Part shown: piece by piece, positions 27,088 to 36,279 of the stretch | Layout: each line of letters opens with the position of its first letter | Position numbering within the stretch: position 1 is the stretch's first letter | From: an uncultured Campylobacter sp. | Lineage (GTDB): Bacteria > Campylobacterota > Campylobacteria > Campylobacterales > Campylobacteraceae | Assembly (NCBI GenBank): GCA_900539255.1 | Contig: UQBJ01000001.1 | Span: 54,994-118,993 of the forward strand | Direction of reading: 5' to 3' | Length of the DNA stretch: 64,000 nucleotides | Translations under genes and position numbers: made by a program | Notes under the pieces: generated by a model | Databases searched by the model: none | Told to the model about the DNA's origin: nothing | What the model saw: the letters and a program-made list of their open reading frames with translations, nothing else

Positions 27088-29077
27088 AATAGAAGCTCAA
27101 AATGGAAACAACTGGATTTGGGTGGGCGGCGATTATAAAACTGACAATAAAAATGATAAAAACGCAAACGCCACAGAAGGCACACTAGACAAAGGCAAGG
27201 TAACTTTTACAGACACAACGAATGGGCAGTATTACAACACGCCTTTGGGCAGCACTATCGACAAGGTTACGGTAAAAGGCACTAGTGCAGCAACTCGTGG
27301 CAATCTCAACATAAACAAAGATATAACGATAAACACTTTGACACTTAACAAATACGCTACTGTGTCTTATAAAGGGCGTTGGGGGACGAGTGGTTGCCCT
27401 AATAACAAATGTGGCACTTACTCCGTAAATACACTCATCATCGAAGGCGAAAATGGTGGTGGAACGGGCGATATAAGCTTGGGTAATATCAGTGCTAAAA
27501 ACACAGCAGTAACGGGCAATGCAAAGATAAAAGTGGGCGTAGGCGGAAAAACAACGCAAGGCACAAAAGTAAGTCTTGGCGAAGTGAGTGTCAAAGATGG
27601 CGAATTATCACTTGGAAAAGATGACAAAAGCGATTTTAATCCTTTTAATCTCACTTTACAAAAAAATGGAAAAATAGACACAGATACCACTACAAAAAAG
27701 ATTATCGAAGACAAGCTCCAAACACTCACGCTAGAAGCAAGCGATGGGGCAAGTTATGATTTGACGAGCTTGACATTTGGCAAGCAAACGCAAGTCGTTG
27801 TCGCCACGCCGATAGCTACTAGCGATGCGGAGTATTTTGCTACCAAAGACAAGGCAACGACAATGGAATTTCAATTGCCCACAGGCACAACAGCCCCACA
27901 AAGATATAAATCAGAAAGAAAGGTTATTGATAACGGCTTTTCTAAACACAGCGGCGATGAAGTAACCATAACCGCAAAAGACACGACAGCAGGTGCCACA
28001 AACACTTACATAGCAAACACTACAATGACAAACTACAAGGTAGGCTTGTCTGACTCTCTCCAAGCCGTGCTTGATGCGGGCTTTTTAGCGCGTCAAATTC
28101 TCATCGCTGACACGATGGCGATAAATTCCAAGATGATGAACTACAAAAACTCGCAGTTTGCCACGCTTTATCGCAGCAACACACGCGGGGACGCCCTAGC
28201 GATGCGCGGCGATGAGAGAGTGGGCGATGTGTGGGTGGATTATGATTATAGCAACTTAAAGGATTTGGGCGAGAGTAATGGCAACTCGCTTGACATAAAG
28301 AGCAGTGCGGTGCAAGTGGGCGGTGGCGTGGTGAATTCAGGCTCGACAAAGGCGGCTTTTTTCGTGCGCTACACAAGCGCAAACGCCAAAAGCACGCAGA
28401 TACAAAACACCTACAAGGCAAGTGCTATCAACGCTGGGCTTTTCGTGGCGCAAAGTTTGTGGGCAAATGGGTATTTGCGCGGGCATTTTAGCTTTCACAA
28501 CATAGGCGTGAAAAGCGACTACACCTTGCAAAACACGCGAACGGGGGACACAAGCGGGAGCTTTAAAAACGGCTTTAACTACCTTACCACAGGCATAGGC
28601 GTGGAGCAAGAAGCGAATTTCACGCCTGCTTTGTGGGCGAATTTAGCCTTTGACTTTAATCATCTCGTGGCTTTGGGTAAGGCGAATAACTTTTATCCGC
28701 AAGATGAAGATGAAGAGCGAAGTGCTGGGGCGGACTCGCTCACTATGGCGACTTTTGGGGCGACTTTTGGGGGCAAGCTCAGCTACAATGTCATACTTTA
28801 CGCAAGGGCGCAAATAGGGTTTGCGCTGGCGAATTATTTAGATGAGATTGACGAAAAGAAATTAAGTGGTGCTGGTGGCGGTGCTGGTGCGCTGCCTAAT
28901 ACATTTAGCGAGCCGATAGAACACTATAATTTTAACGGCGTTGTGGGCGACTTTGGGCTGGGGCTTGCGTGGCAAGCGAGCAGGAAACTGCAAGTGAGCC
29001 TTGAAGGCGCAAATCTCATCTACGGCGGCGTTTCATCGTCTTTTAACACAAAACTTGGAGTGGATTTTAGGTTTTGA
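27056..29077 (+). CDS. Autotransporter passenger and beta-barrel (OFF-phase downstream frame)
   Basis: 673 codons open from just after a TAG at 27026; no good start or RBS of its own. It begins LAPCALSA, the end of a signal peptide, then a passenger (about 10-380) rich in Thr/Gly/Asn/Lys as in beta-helix autotransporters, then an autotransporter barrel (about 390-673: VWVDYDYSNLKDLGESNG, AFFVRYTSA, YLRGHFSFHNIGVKSDY) with the terminal aromatic signature GVDFRF. It should be exported by the signal peptide encoded in the upstream frame and displayed on the outer membrane, probably as an adhesin or surface factor. Expression depends on the TC tract. Confidence 0.85.
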   Translation: MLAPCALSALEIEAQNGNNWIWVGGDYKTDNKNDKNANATEGTLDKGKVTFTDTTNGQYYNTPLGSTIDKVTVKGTSAATRGNLNINKDITINTLTLNKYATVSYKGRWGTSGCPNNKCGTYSVNTLIIEGENGGGTGDISLGNISAKNTAVTGNAKIKVGVGGKTTQGTKVSLGEVSVKDGELSLGKDDKSDFNPFNLTLQKNGKIDTDTTTKKIIEDKLQTLTLEASDGASYDLTSLTFGKQTQVVVATPIATSDAEYFATKDKATTMEFQLPTGTTAPQRYKSERKVIDNGFSKHSGDEVTITAKDTTAGATNTYIANTTMTNYKVGLSDSLQAVLDAGFLARQILIADTMAINSKMMNYKNSQFATLYRSNTRGDALAMRGDERVGDVWVDYDYSNLKDLGESNGNSLDIKSSAVQVGGGVVNSGSTKAAFFVRYTSANAKSTQIQNTYKASAINAGLFVAQSLWANGYLRGHFSFHNIGVKSDYTLQNTRTGDTSGSFKNGFNYLTTGIGVEQEANFTPALWANLAFDFNHLVALGKANNFYPQDEDEERSAGADSLTMATFGATFGGKLSYNVILYARAQIGFALANYLDEIDEKKLSGAGGGAGALPNTFSEPIEHYNFNGVVGDFGLGLAWQASRKLQVSLEGANLIYGGVSSSFNTKLGVDFRF

Positions 29078-29348
29078 GTTTTAGGGGGTTTGCTTTTGCG
29101 GGTTTTTGTTGAATTTTTTTGCGAGCTTTGCGAAATTTGCTGAATTTGGGTTTGAATTTGATTTGATTTTAGACTTAAATTTAGGCTTGCGCTTGCAAGG
29201 CTTTGGGCTGCTGAATTTTTTCCGCTTGCCTTTCATTAACCAAAAAAGCGTAAAATGTCCGCAGTTTTTGAAAAAACAAAAGCTGTTTAGGTTTGATAAA
29301 TCAAAGGACTTTAAGCCCTTTTAACTCTTTACACAAGGCAAACGCGCA

Positions 29349-30425
29349 ATGAAGCTGAATTCCGTCTTTTTTCGTTTCATCTCAGCCATTTATTTAAAGA
29401 GCTTTTTCATCATTTTTTTTGCGCTGGTTGGCTTTTTTGTGGGCGTGGATTTACTTATAAACTTCAAAGACTTGCCAAATTCGGCAAATCTCATCTTGCT
29501 TTATGTGCTGTTTCTTGCTTGTATGGCGGTGAGCTATGTCTTGCCGCTTTCTCTTGTCTTTGCGCTGGTGCTTTGCCTTGCAAATATGGTGCGAAGCAAC
29601 GAGCTAGTGAGCTTTTACGCCCTTGGGCTTAGCAAAAAGCAAGTCATCGCTTATCCTTTTTTTTGGTCGCTCTTTTTTTGTGCGTTGTTTGTGGGGCTGA
29701 ATTTCACGCCCTTTGCTTATGCGGAGGATTATCAAACCTCCATTTTGCGAAACGCTGGTATGTCGGGGCAAAGCAAGGACATTTTCTTAAAATACGATGA
29801 TAAATTCATCTACATTCAAAGGCTTGAAAGCCTCGATGAAAAGGTAGAGTCGATGAAAATTTTTGAGCTTGAAAACTTTGCCCTAAAAGAGCTTTTTAAT
29901 GTCCAAAGTGCCGTATTTAAGGACAATGAGTGGATTTTAGAAAGTGGGGAGCGTATCAAAATCCCGCAGAATTTAGAGCTTTTTGGGCAAGGGCTTGGCG
30001 TGCAAAGGCTTGAAAATGAAAGCGCGCTCAAAGGCTTTAAGCCTCGTATCATCGAAAGCGTGGCAAATCAAAGCAGCTACTCCATAGCCGATGCGCTTTT
30101 GAGCCTTTTTGCCTTTGGCAAAGAAAATGTCAATACCACGCCCATTCGCACGCAACTTTATGGGCTGCTTTTCACGCCCTTTTTCGCGCCTTTTTTGTCT
30201 CTCATTTTGTTTGTGTTTTTTCCAAGTATAGGGCGTTTTTTCAATCTCGCCTTTTTGAGCTTTGTCTTTTTTCTTTGCGCGCTTAGCTTTTGGGGGCTGC
30301 TTTATCTTGCGGCAAAACTCACGCAAAATGGGCTTTTTAGCCCTGAACTCGGCATTATCGCGCCTATTTTCGCGCTTATTTTTGTAAGTTTGCTGCTTTT
30401 TTACAGAAAAACGCGAAAGATTTAA
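29349..30425 (+). CDS. LptF/LptG family permease
   Basis: 358 residues of the YjgP/YjgQ family, the inner-membrane permease half of the LptB2FG lipopolysaccharide extractor. N-terminal helices with YLKSFFIIFFALVGFFVG, the VLPLSLVFALVLCLANMVRSNELVSFYALGLSKKQV coupling region, a periplasmic beta-jellyroll (150-235) and three C-terminal helices. LptF versus LptG cannot be decided from sequence alone. A hairpin follows at 30437-30458. Confidence 0.9.
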   Translation: MKLNSVFFRFISAIYLKSFFIIFFALVGFFVGVDLLINFKDLPNSANLILLYVLFLACMAVSYVLPLSLVFALVLCLANMVRSNELVSFYALGLSKKQVIAYPFFWSLFFCALFVGLNFTPFAYAEDYQTSILRNAGMSGQSKDIFLKYDDKFIYIQRLESLDEKVESMKIFELENFALKELFNVQSAVFKDNEWILESGERIKIPQNLELFGQGLGVQRLENESALKGFKPRIIESVANQSSYSIADALLSLFAFGKENVNTTPIRTQLYGLLFTPFFAPFLSLILFVFFPSIGRFFNLAFLSFVFFLCALSFWGLLYLAAKLTQNGLFSPELGIIAPIFALIFVSLLLFYRKTRKI

Positions 30426-30436
30426 AATAAGCGTTT

Positions 30437-30458
30437 AAAGCCTAAATTTAAAGGCTTT
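30437..30458 (+). terminator. Hairpin after lptF/G-type gene
   Basis: AAAGCCT ... AGGCTTT with an 8-nt AT loop, 12 nt after the stop. No long T run follows, so termination would be weak. Confidence 0.4.
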
Positions 30459-30502
30459 GTGAGAAAAAAGCCTTTCGTTAAGATAAATTTGCCATTTAAT
30501 GC

Positions 30503-30508
30503 TATAAT
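30503..30508 (+). promoter_or_regulatory. -10 box of tolC-like gene
   Basis: TATAAT preceded by GC, 32 nt before the ATG at 30540. Confidence 0.5.
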
Positions 30509-30539
30509 TTCACAAAAATAAAAATTTTAAGGTTTTTAA

Positions 30540-31820
30540 ATGGGCTTTAAAGGGCTTTTTTTCGGTGCTTTACTCGCATTTTGCACGACAAGCGTGGCGT
30601 CAAATTTAAACGAACTCATTGATTTGAGTCTTAAAAATGAAGAGTATTTGATGCGTGAGCTTGCCGCTTTTAAGGCGCAAAATGAGCGCAAAAGCGTGGC
30701 GCGGGCGTATTTGCCAGAGCTTTCTTTGCAAGGCGGGTATTTGAGTAATGGCTTTGATAACTTTCTTACAAGCCCCAAAAATAGCCTTTTTGCGAAGTTG
30801 AGTTTGAATTTTTTACTCTATGATGGAGGCAAAAGAGAGGCGAATTTACAAGCCTTAAAAGCGGGCGAAAAGCTCGCAAATTTAGCCAAAGAGCAAAGCA
30901 AAAATTATCTCGCACTCAGCGCAACCACGCTTTATCTTAACTACCAAAGCCTGCAAAGCCTGATAAAAGCAAGCGAGCAAAAAGAACTCTCGCTCAAAAA
31001 CACGCTCATTCGCCTTGAAGAGTTTTACAAGGCGGGGCTTGCGGCAAAGGACGCGCTTGAAAGCGTGCGGGCGAAATTCCACTTAACTAGCCTTGAACTG
31101 CACAAAAATCGCTTGAAACTTATGGAGGTTGAAAAGGGTTTGCAAGAGTTAAGCCAGCAAAATTTCACCCCACAAGGCGAGGCAAGGCTTAAAGACTTGG
31201 GCTTTGAGAGCGGAAAGAGCTTGGAGATTTTAATCGCAAAAGAGCAAGCAAAAATCGCTAAAAACAAACTTGAAAGCGCAAGAGCTAGCTATTTGCCGCG
31301 CATTTTTTTGCGAGACAATTTTGGCTTTTACCGCAACAACTACGCATTAGAAATCCCGCCCACACTTGCGATGATGGGCTTAAATTTAGATGAGTATTTC
31401 AAAAAAAATGCAAAAAATAACGAATTTTTCATCGGTTTTGAGTGGAAAATTTTTGACTTTTTTTCGACAAAGGCAAAGGTAGAAAGTGAGCGTTTGGAGT
31501 ATCAAATTCAGGCTTTAAACGCAAATTATGTCGAGCGAAAAAACAAACTTGAAATCAATTTTTTGCAAAAAGAGCTGAAAGTTTTGCGCGAGCAAATAGA
31601 GGCTTTAAGCCTTGCAAATGAAGCCGCGAGCCTTGCTTTTGAGAGCGTGGATAAAAAATATGTCGCGGGGCTAAACTCTTATAATGATTATTTGCAGGCT
31701 TTGGAGAGCAAATTTAAGGCGCAAAGTGATTTGGAGCTTGCTAAAAATGAATTTGAAATCACAAAAGCCCGCTACTACTTTGTTTCGGGCATTGACATAA
31801 AAGAAAGGATAATGCAATGA
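30540..31820 (+). CDS. TolC family outer-membrane channel
   Basis: 426 residues. Signal peptide MGFKGLFFGALLAFCTTSVAS, then two repeats of the TolC/OEP fold: long helices (NLAKEQSKNYLALSATTLYLNYQSL, LEEFYKAGLAAKDALESVRAKF) and the second half ending with VDKKYVAGLNSYNDYLQALESKFKAQSDL. Forms the trimeric exit duct of tripartite efflux or type I secretion. It overlaps the adaptor gene by 4 nt. The usual third gene, an RND/MFS/ABC pump, does not follow. Confidence 0.9.
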   Translation: MGFKGLFFGALLAFCTTSVASNLNELIDLSLKNEEYLMRELAAFKAQNERKSVARAYLPELSLQGGYLSNGFDNFLTSPKNSLFAKLSLNFLLYDGGKREANLQALKAGEKLANLAKEQSKNYLALSATTLYLNYQSLQSLIKASEQKELSLKNTLIRLEEFYKAGLAAKDALESVRAKFHLTSLELHKNRLKLMEVEKGLQELSQQNFTPQGEARLKDLGFESGKSLEILIAKEQAKIAKNKLESARASYLPRIFLRDNFGFYRNNYALEIPPTLAMMGLNLDEYFKKNAKNNEFFIGFEWKIFDFFSTKAKVESERLEYQIQALNANYVERKNKLEINFLQKELKVLREQIEALSLANEAASLAFESVDKKYVAGLNSYNDYLQALESKFKAQSDLELAKNEFEITKARYYFVSGIDIKERIMQ

Positions 31821-32551
31821 AAAGAATTTTTGTCCTTGTGATGAGCCTTTTTACGGGGCTTTTGGCGGAGGAAATTTACGCTAGCTTTGATGTTTTTGCG
31901 ATAAATCAAAGCAAACTTGCCTTTGAAGTAGGCGGCATAGTCAAAGAAATCAAAGTAAGCGTGTCAAAGCAAGTAAAAAAGGGCGATATCTTAATCACGC
32001 TCAACAACACAAGCGAGCAAATCGGGCTTAAAAACGCTAAAAACGAGCTGGGCTTAGCGCAGATAGCCTACAACAACGCTAAAAGCAAAATGGATAAATT
32101 CAAGCAAGTGCAAAATGTCATCGACAAACAGAGCTTTGAGGACATTGAAGCGGGCTTTAAGCAAGCAGAACTCAACCTTGCCAAAGCTAAAATCAACATA
32201 GAACGCTTTGAGGACGCCCTTGAAAAGAAAATTTTGCGCGCGCCTTATGATGGTATCATCTCAGCAAAATACATTGACTTAGCACAAGGCGTTGCGCCCG
32301 TGCAGCAAGTGGTGATGGAGATGTTTTCATACCCTGATGTCAAACTTGTCATAAGTTTTGATGAGAAATTCAAAGACAAGGTTAAAGTGGGGCAAACCTA
32401 CCGCTACAAGATAAATGGCGAGCAAAAAGAAGCGAAAATCGCCCTTGTTTATCCAAGCATAGACATAAAAACGCGCAAGATTTTTGCTGAAATTTACACC
32501 ACAAATTTAACGCCGGGGCTTTTTGGCGAGGGCGTGATAATCACGCCATAA
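31817..32551 (+). CDS. Membrane-fusion (HlyD/RND adaptor) protein
   Basis: 244 residues, signal peptide MKRIFVLVMSLFTGLLA, then the half lipoyl motif AFEVGGIVKEIKVSVSKQVKKGDILITL, a short alpha hairpin (70-125), ILRAPYDGIISAKYIDLAQGV and the beta-barrel with VGQTYRYKINGE. It is short for an RND adaptor (usually 350-400) and lacks the C-terminal membrane-proximal domain, ending TPGLFGEGVIITP. Coupled to the tolC-like gene; no pump gene downstream. It may serve a pump encoded elsewhere. Confidence 0.85.
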   Translation: MKRIFVLVMSLFTGLLAEEIYASFDVFAINQSKLAFEVGGIVKEIKVSVSKQVKKGDILITLNNTSEQIGLKNAKNELGLAQIAYNNAKSKMDKFKQVQNVIDKQSFEDIEAGFKQAELNLAKAKINIERFEDALEKKILRAPYDGIISAKYIDLAQGVAPVQQVVMEMFSYPDVKLVISFDEKFKDKVKVGQTYRYKINGEQKEAKIALVYPSIDIKTRKIFAEIYTTNLTPGLFGEGVIITP

Positions 32552-32914
32552 GCGAGCTAAAAAAGTATTTGCGTGGCGTGAAAATTTAGCTTAACGAGCT
32601 TGCGAGCAAATGACAGCACGACTTTAAATTCGCGCAAGATAATCGCCGAGCTTGAAAAAGCCCTTTATTTGCTTGACAATGCGCTTGAAAGTGCGTGTAG
32701 GAAAAAATAAATCGCACTTTGAATTTTAGGGTAGGCATTGCTTTACTCTAAAATTCGCGCATTTTATGGGGTAAATTTAGTTTGATTTCAAAACAAAATC
32801 CACAACTTGAATTAAACTACGCTTACACCAAGTGGCTCGCTTTTTTCAAAAACCCCATTTAAGTGCATTTACTAAATATAAGCGTTTAAAATAGAGCCAG
32901 AAAAACAGCGTATT
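32552..32914 (+). other. Intergenic region with possible gene remnant
   Basis: About 360 bp. Frame 32582-32710 reads as a plausible protein end (SLRANDSTTLNSRKI then IAELEKALYLLDNALESAC, stop at 32710), with no ATG and a stop just upstream, so it looks like the tail of a lost gene or a tiny TTG-start gene (32600-32710). The rest is AT-rich with no recognised feature. Confidence 0.35.
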
Positions 32915-33742
32915 TCATACCAAATCCTTTTTTGAAAAGACAAAATACCCCAAGCTCAAACACAAAGCCCCTAAAAGTAAAGGATAAATCACAGCAAAAG
33001 TTAAAAGTGCAAATTCGCTAAATTTCTCCAAGATAAAATACGCCGCAGGGGCGATGACACTTAAATTCGGGTCAAAAAGTGCCATTGCACCTATGCGAAA
33101 AGTTTGCAAAGGATTTGCCAAAGCCACGCCATAGATGACATTTTCGCTAACTCCACTTTTCATCATTAAGCCTATTAGAGTTAAATCCATAAACGCAAGC
33201 AAAAATATCCACAACAAAAAGGCAAAGCCAAGTGCGAATTCGCTGTTTTTAATAAGGGCTGAAATGCAAAAACCAAAAGCTAAAAACACGAAAGCAAGGC
33301 TCAACAAAAGCAAATTTATCATCAAAAATACGCTTAAATTTAAACTTGCTCCTTTAAAAAAGGCTAAGATTAAAGCTAAAAGCAAGGATAGTAGCATAGG
33401 CACGATTATCACAAAAGCTCTACCTAACACCTTACCAAAAAAATACTCTTTTAAGGATATGCTAAAACTCAACAAATACTCCAAATTTCCCATTTCTCTG
33501 TCCTTACTTATGCTTCTTGTGGTGGCAATAAGGATAAAAATCGGTAAAATAACAATGCAAATTTGGATAAAAAGCAAAAGCATTCTACTCAACCCAGAAA
33601 AACCAGCCACACGAGAATCAACCACACCTGTAATGAGAAAAAAAGCAATAAGCGCACCAAATATCAGCATATAGAGCAAAAACCATTTTGAGCGTAAGGA
33701 CTCTTTGATATCGTATTTAGCGATGAGAATGAGATTAGTCAT
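32915..33742 (-). CDS. nosY: Nitrous oxide reductase maturation ABC permease NosY
   Basis: 275 residues from MTNLILIAKYDIKES (ATG at 33742; an upstream in-frame start at 33781 would lie inside nosF). ABC-2 type permease with six helices; partner of NosF and NosD in delivering sulfur for the CuZ cluster of NosZ. The sequence has the NosY-type entry KDREMGNLEYLLSFSISLKEYFFGK. Last gene of the operon; it overlaps the end of nosF. Confidence 0.9.
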   Translation of the reverse strand: MTNLILIAKYDIKESLRSKWFLLYMLIFGALIAFFLITGVVDSRVAGFSGLSRMLLLFIQICIVILPIFILIATTRSISKDREMGNLEYLLSFSISLKEYFFGKVLGRAFVIIVPMLLSLLLALILAFFKGASLNLSVFLMINLLLLSLAFVFLAFGFCISALIKNSEFALGFAFLLWIFLLAFMDLTLIGLMMKSGVSENVIYGVALANPLQTFRIGAMALFDPNLSVIAPAAYFILEKFSEFALLTFAVIYPLLLGALCLSLGYFVFSKKDLV

Positions 33743-34376
33743 TGTTGCGCTCCTGTGTGATTTTACCCAAATCCATCTCAATGATTTTATCCGTTAAAGT
33801 TCGCACCTCATCAACGCGGTGCGAGATAAAGATAACCGCCTTATCTTGTGCTTTTTGGGTAAGCAAATTTAAAAACAGTGCTCTTGCTTTCGGGTCTAAA
33901 TTTGCTGTTGGCTCATCAAAAAGCAAAAGTTTGCTTTGTTTTGCCAAGGCTATGGCGATTAAGAGCTTTTGTTTCATTCCACCTGAAAGTGCAGTGAAAA
34001 GCTTTCTTTGCTCTTTTTCATACTCAAATTCCAAACTCATCAAAGTTTCTTTGATATCTTGCACGCTAAAATTTCCTAACTTTGTTGCATATTCGCAAAG
34101 CTCACTTATTTGAAGTTTAAGAGGTGGAGCAGATTGTGGAACAAAAGATAAATTTGATAAAGCCTTTTTGCGCTCTTTAAAAGGATTTGTGCCATTTATC
34201 AAAACACTACCTTCATCGCAAATAAGCTGAGCTAAAATCACCTTCATCAATGTGCTTTTACCCGCACCATTTTGTCCCATTATAAGCACCTTTTCACCAT
34301 TTTTAATATGTAAATTTATATCATCTAAAATAAGTTCTTTCCCAAATGACTTGCTGATATGCTCTAATCTTACCAT
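33735..34376 (-). CDS. nosF: Nitrous oxide reductase maturation ABC ATPase NosF
   Basis: 213 residues from MVRLEHISKSFG (ATG at 34376, 11 nt after the nosH stop). All ABC motifs are seen: Walker A GQNGAGKST, Q-loop FVPQS, signature LSGGMKQKLLIAIAL, Walker B LLLFDEPTANLD, and H-loop ISHR. Powers NosY/NosD during CuZ assembly. Confidence 0.93.
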   Translation of the reverse strand: MVRLEHISKSFGKELILDDINLHIKNGEKVLIMGQNGAGKSTLMKVILAQLICDEGSVLINGTNPFKERKKALSNLSFVPQSAPPLKLQISELCEYATKLGNFSVQDIKETLMSLEFEYEKEQRKLFTALSGGMKQKLLIAIALAKQSKLLLFDEPTANLDPKARALFLNLLTQKAQDKAVIFISHRVDEVRTLTDKIIEMDLGKITQERNND

Positions 34377-34386
34377 ACTTATCCTT

Positions 34387-35289
34387 TTAAAGCAATTTTT
34401 TAAGCGTGTTTTCAAAGCTTAGTGCGTCCGTGTGGCACACATCAATACACCTACCGCACCGCGTGCAATCCCCGCTTACAACGCTAAAATTACTCTGCGC
34501 TTCATCGCTGTTTTTGCTTTTATCCTTTGTGATTTGCAAAACCTTTGGCACTAAACACACATTTAAGCAAGTGCCGCAGTTATCGCATTTGCTTTTATCC
34601 CACGCTACTTTTATCGCACAAAAGCGCGAAGTTAAGGCATAAATCGTGCCTATGGGACAAAGGGCGCGACACCAAAAACGCCTTGCATAAAAAATTTCAA
34701 CCAAAAATATAAGCACTACCCACCAAATAGCTGCGCTGTATCCATAGATGATAAACCTTGAAAAAATCCCTACGACATTAAAAATTTCAAAAACCAAGTA
34801 GCCACTTGTGAGTGATAGCACAAAAAAGCACAGCAAAAACACATAGCGCAAATTTGGGTTAAATTCTCTTTGCCTCACAATGCCTTTTTTCACAAGCAAG
34901 GCATTAAGCCTTTCTGCAAATTCGCTCAAAAAATTATACGGACAAACCCACGCGCAAAATGCTCGCCCAGCAAATAACGCATAAAAAGCAAGTATAGTAA
35001 AAGTGCCGATAAGTAAATTCACAGGCAAAGCGTGGTGCGCTAAAATCACACTTGCTGTCATAAATGGGTCGCTTAAATGAAAGCCAAGTAGCCTTGAACC
35101 AGTAATATCGCCCTCTAAAATTTGAATATCCACCCAAAAAGAAAGCACAAAAAGTAAGTGAATACCTATCATACATACATAGCGATAAAAACGAATACTT
35201 GGGCGTTTTTTGCCGTTTTTATTTACACTTATAAAAGAACTTAAAAAGCTCGTATAAGCTAGGGTTTGATTATGCTCGTATTTATTCAT
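34387..35289 (-). CDS. nosH: NosH, NapH-like polyferredoxin membrane protein
   Basis: 300 residues. Four to five membrane helices with CAWVCPYN and CRALCPIG motifs on the cytoplasmic side, then two [4Fe-4S] sites CDNCGTCLNVC and CTRCGRCIDVC. NapH-type quinol dehydrogenase that with NosG passes menaquinol electrons toward the periplasmic cytochromes feeding NosZ in epsilonproteobacteria. Overlaps nosC2. Confidence 0.9.
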   Translation of the reverse strand: MNKYEHNQTLAYTSFLSSFISVNKNGKKRPSIRFYRYVCMIGIHLLFVLSFWVDIQILEGDITGSRLLGFHLSDPFMTASVILAHHALPVNLLIGTFTILAFYALFAGRAFCAWVCPYNFLSEFAERLNALLVKKGIVRQREFNPNLRYVFLLCFFVLSLTSGYLVFEIFNVVGIFSRFIIYGYSAAIWWVVLIFLVEIFYARRFWCRALCPIGTIYALTSRFCAIKVAWDKSKCDNCGTCLNVCLVPKVLQITKDKSKNSDEAQSNFSVVSGDCTRCGRCIDVCHTDALSFENTLKKLL

Positions 35290-35749
35290 CGTCTTTAAAC
35301 TCGGAAATTTCGCTTGCTAAATTTTCCAAATCACTTTCTTGCAAATTCATTAAAAGCCCGTGCATAAGTGTATTTGGAATTTTGTTTTCTTTGAAAGCGT
35401 GCAATTTTTCTAAAAGATATTGTTTGCTTTTACCCGCTATATGTGGAGCTATGTCGCCTTTGCCGTCTTTAAAATGACAAGGGGCGCAATTTACAAGGTA
35501 AAGTTTGCTTAAATTTTTTGGAGCTTTACGCAAACTTTTTTCAAGCACCTTTATCTTTTTTAAATCCTCATTTGAAACAATGTTTGCATTGATATCTACG
35601 ACACTTCCATCATTCAAGGCTAAATCTGCCGTTTTGTTCGTCTCTATACTCAAATTTGTGTGTTGTGGAGTTTTGTTATTTATCAAAAAAATGAAAGCCA
35701 TTACAGCTAAAATTCCACACAATAACGCTATAATCTTACCTACACTCAT
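35282..35749 (-). CDS. nosC2: NosC2, membrane-anchored monohaem cytochrome c
   Basis: 155 residues, N-terminal anchor (IIALLCGILAVMAFIFLI), one haem motif VNCAPCHFKDGKG and a distal methionine candidate near HGLLMN. Proposed electron carrier to NosZ in the Wolinella-type nos cluster. Overlaps nosC1 upstream and nosH downstream. Confidence 0.87.
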   Translation of the reverse strand: MSVGKIIALLCGILAVMAFIFLINNKTPQHTNLSIETNKTADLALNDGSVVDINANIVSNEDLKKIKVLEKSLRKAPKNLSKLYLVNCAPCHFKDGKGDIAPHIAGKSKQYLLEKLHAFKENKIPNTLMHGLLMNLQESDLENLASEISEFKDDE

Positions 35750-36279
35750 TTTTCACCCCTAAATTGCGCGTTAAATTCACTAATTTCTTTGGCAAAAGCT
35801 CTTATCTCATCATCGCTCATTTGCGACACAAGCTCGCTCATCAGCACATTTTTTTTGCTTTTATCTTTATAAGCCCTTATCATAGTGTAAATTTCATCGC
35901 TTGTTTTACTTAAAAGCGATGGTCCTATAATGCCGTTAGCATAATCATCGTGGCAAGATGAGCATTTTAAGATGAAATTTTTACTCAAATGTCCTTTCAA
36001 CAGAGCTTTGTTTATGCTTTGCAAAGGCGCTCTTACTAACGCCACAGCACCCAAAGCCCTTGTGGTTGAATTTTGCTCGTTGTTTGGGCTAAAATTGATA
36101 TGTTTGTTGCCGTATATATCAAAACTCACCCAAAGCTCGTCTTTTAAGGTGTTGCCATCACCTTTTTTTATATTTATGCTTGGAGTGCTTAAATTTTCCT
36201 CGTTTTGGATTTGGTTTTCTTTCTTTTCACAGGCTGTAAAAAGCAAGCACAAAACCAAAACATACACAAATTTACTCAT
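35746..36279 (-). CDS. nosC1: NosC1, lipoprotein monohaem cytochrome c
   Basis: 177 residues from MSKFVYVLVLCLLFTAC (ATG at 36279 with AAAGG upstream). Lipobox TAC, one haem motif KCSSCHDDYANGIIGP and a Met ligand in MSELVSQMSD. Works with NosC2 as periplasmic electron carrier. Overlaps the end of nosG by 8 nt and nosC2 by 4 nt. Confidence 0.87.
   Translation of the reverse strand: MSKFVYVLVLCLLFTACEKKENQIQNEENLSTPSINIKKGDGNTLKDELWVSFDIYGNKHINFSPNNEQNSTTRALGAVALVRAPLQSINKALLKGHLSKNFILKCSSCHDDYANGIIGPSLLSKTSDEIYTMIRAYKDKSKKNVLMSELVSQMSDDEIRAFAKEISEFNAQFRGEK

Noticed and set aside
26649..27185. 178-residue minus-strand open frame
   Set aside because: Antisense to the autotransporter extension and an effect of its repeats; no RBS.
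29106..29324. 72-residue Phe/Leu-rich open frame after the autotransporter
   Set aside because: Built of GAATTT/AAATTT words common in this genome's spacer DNA, no RBS or recognisable domain.
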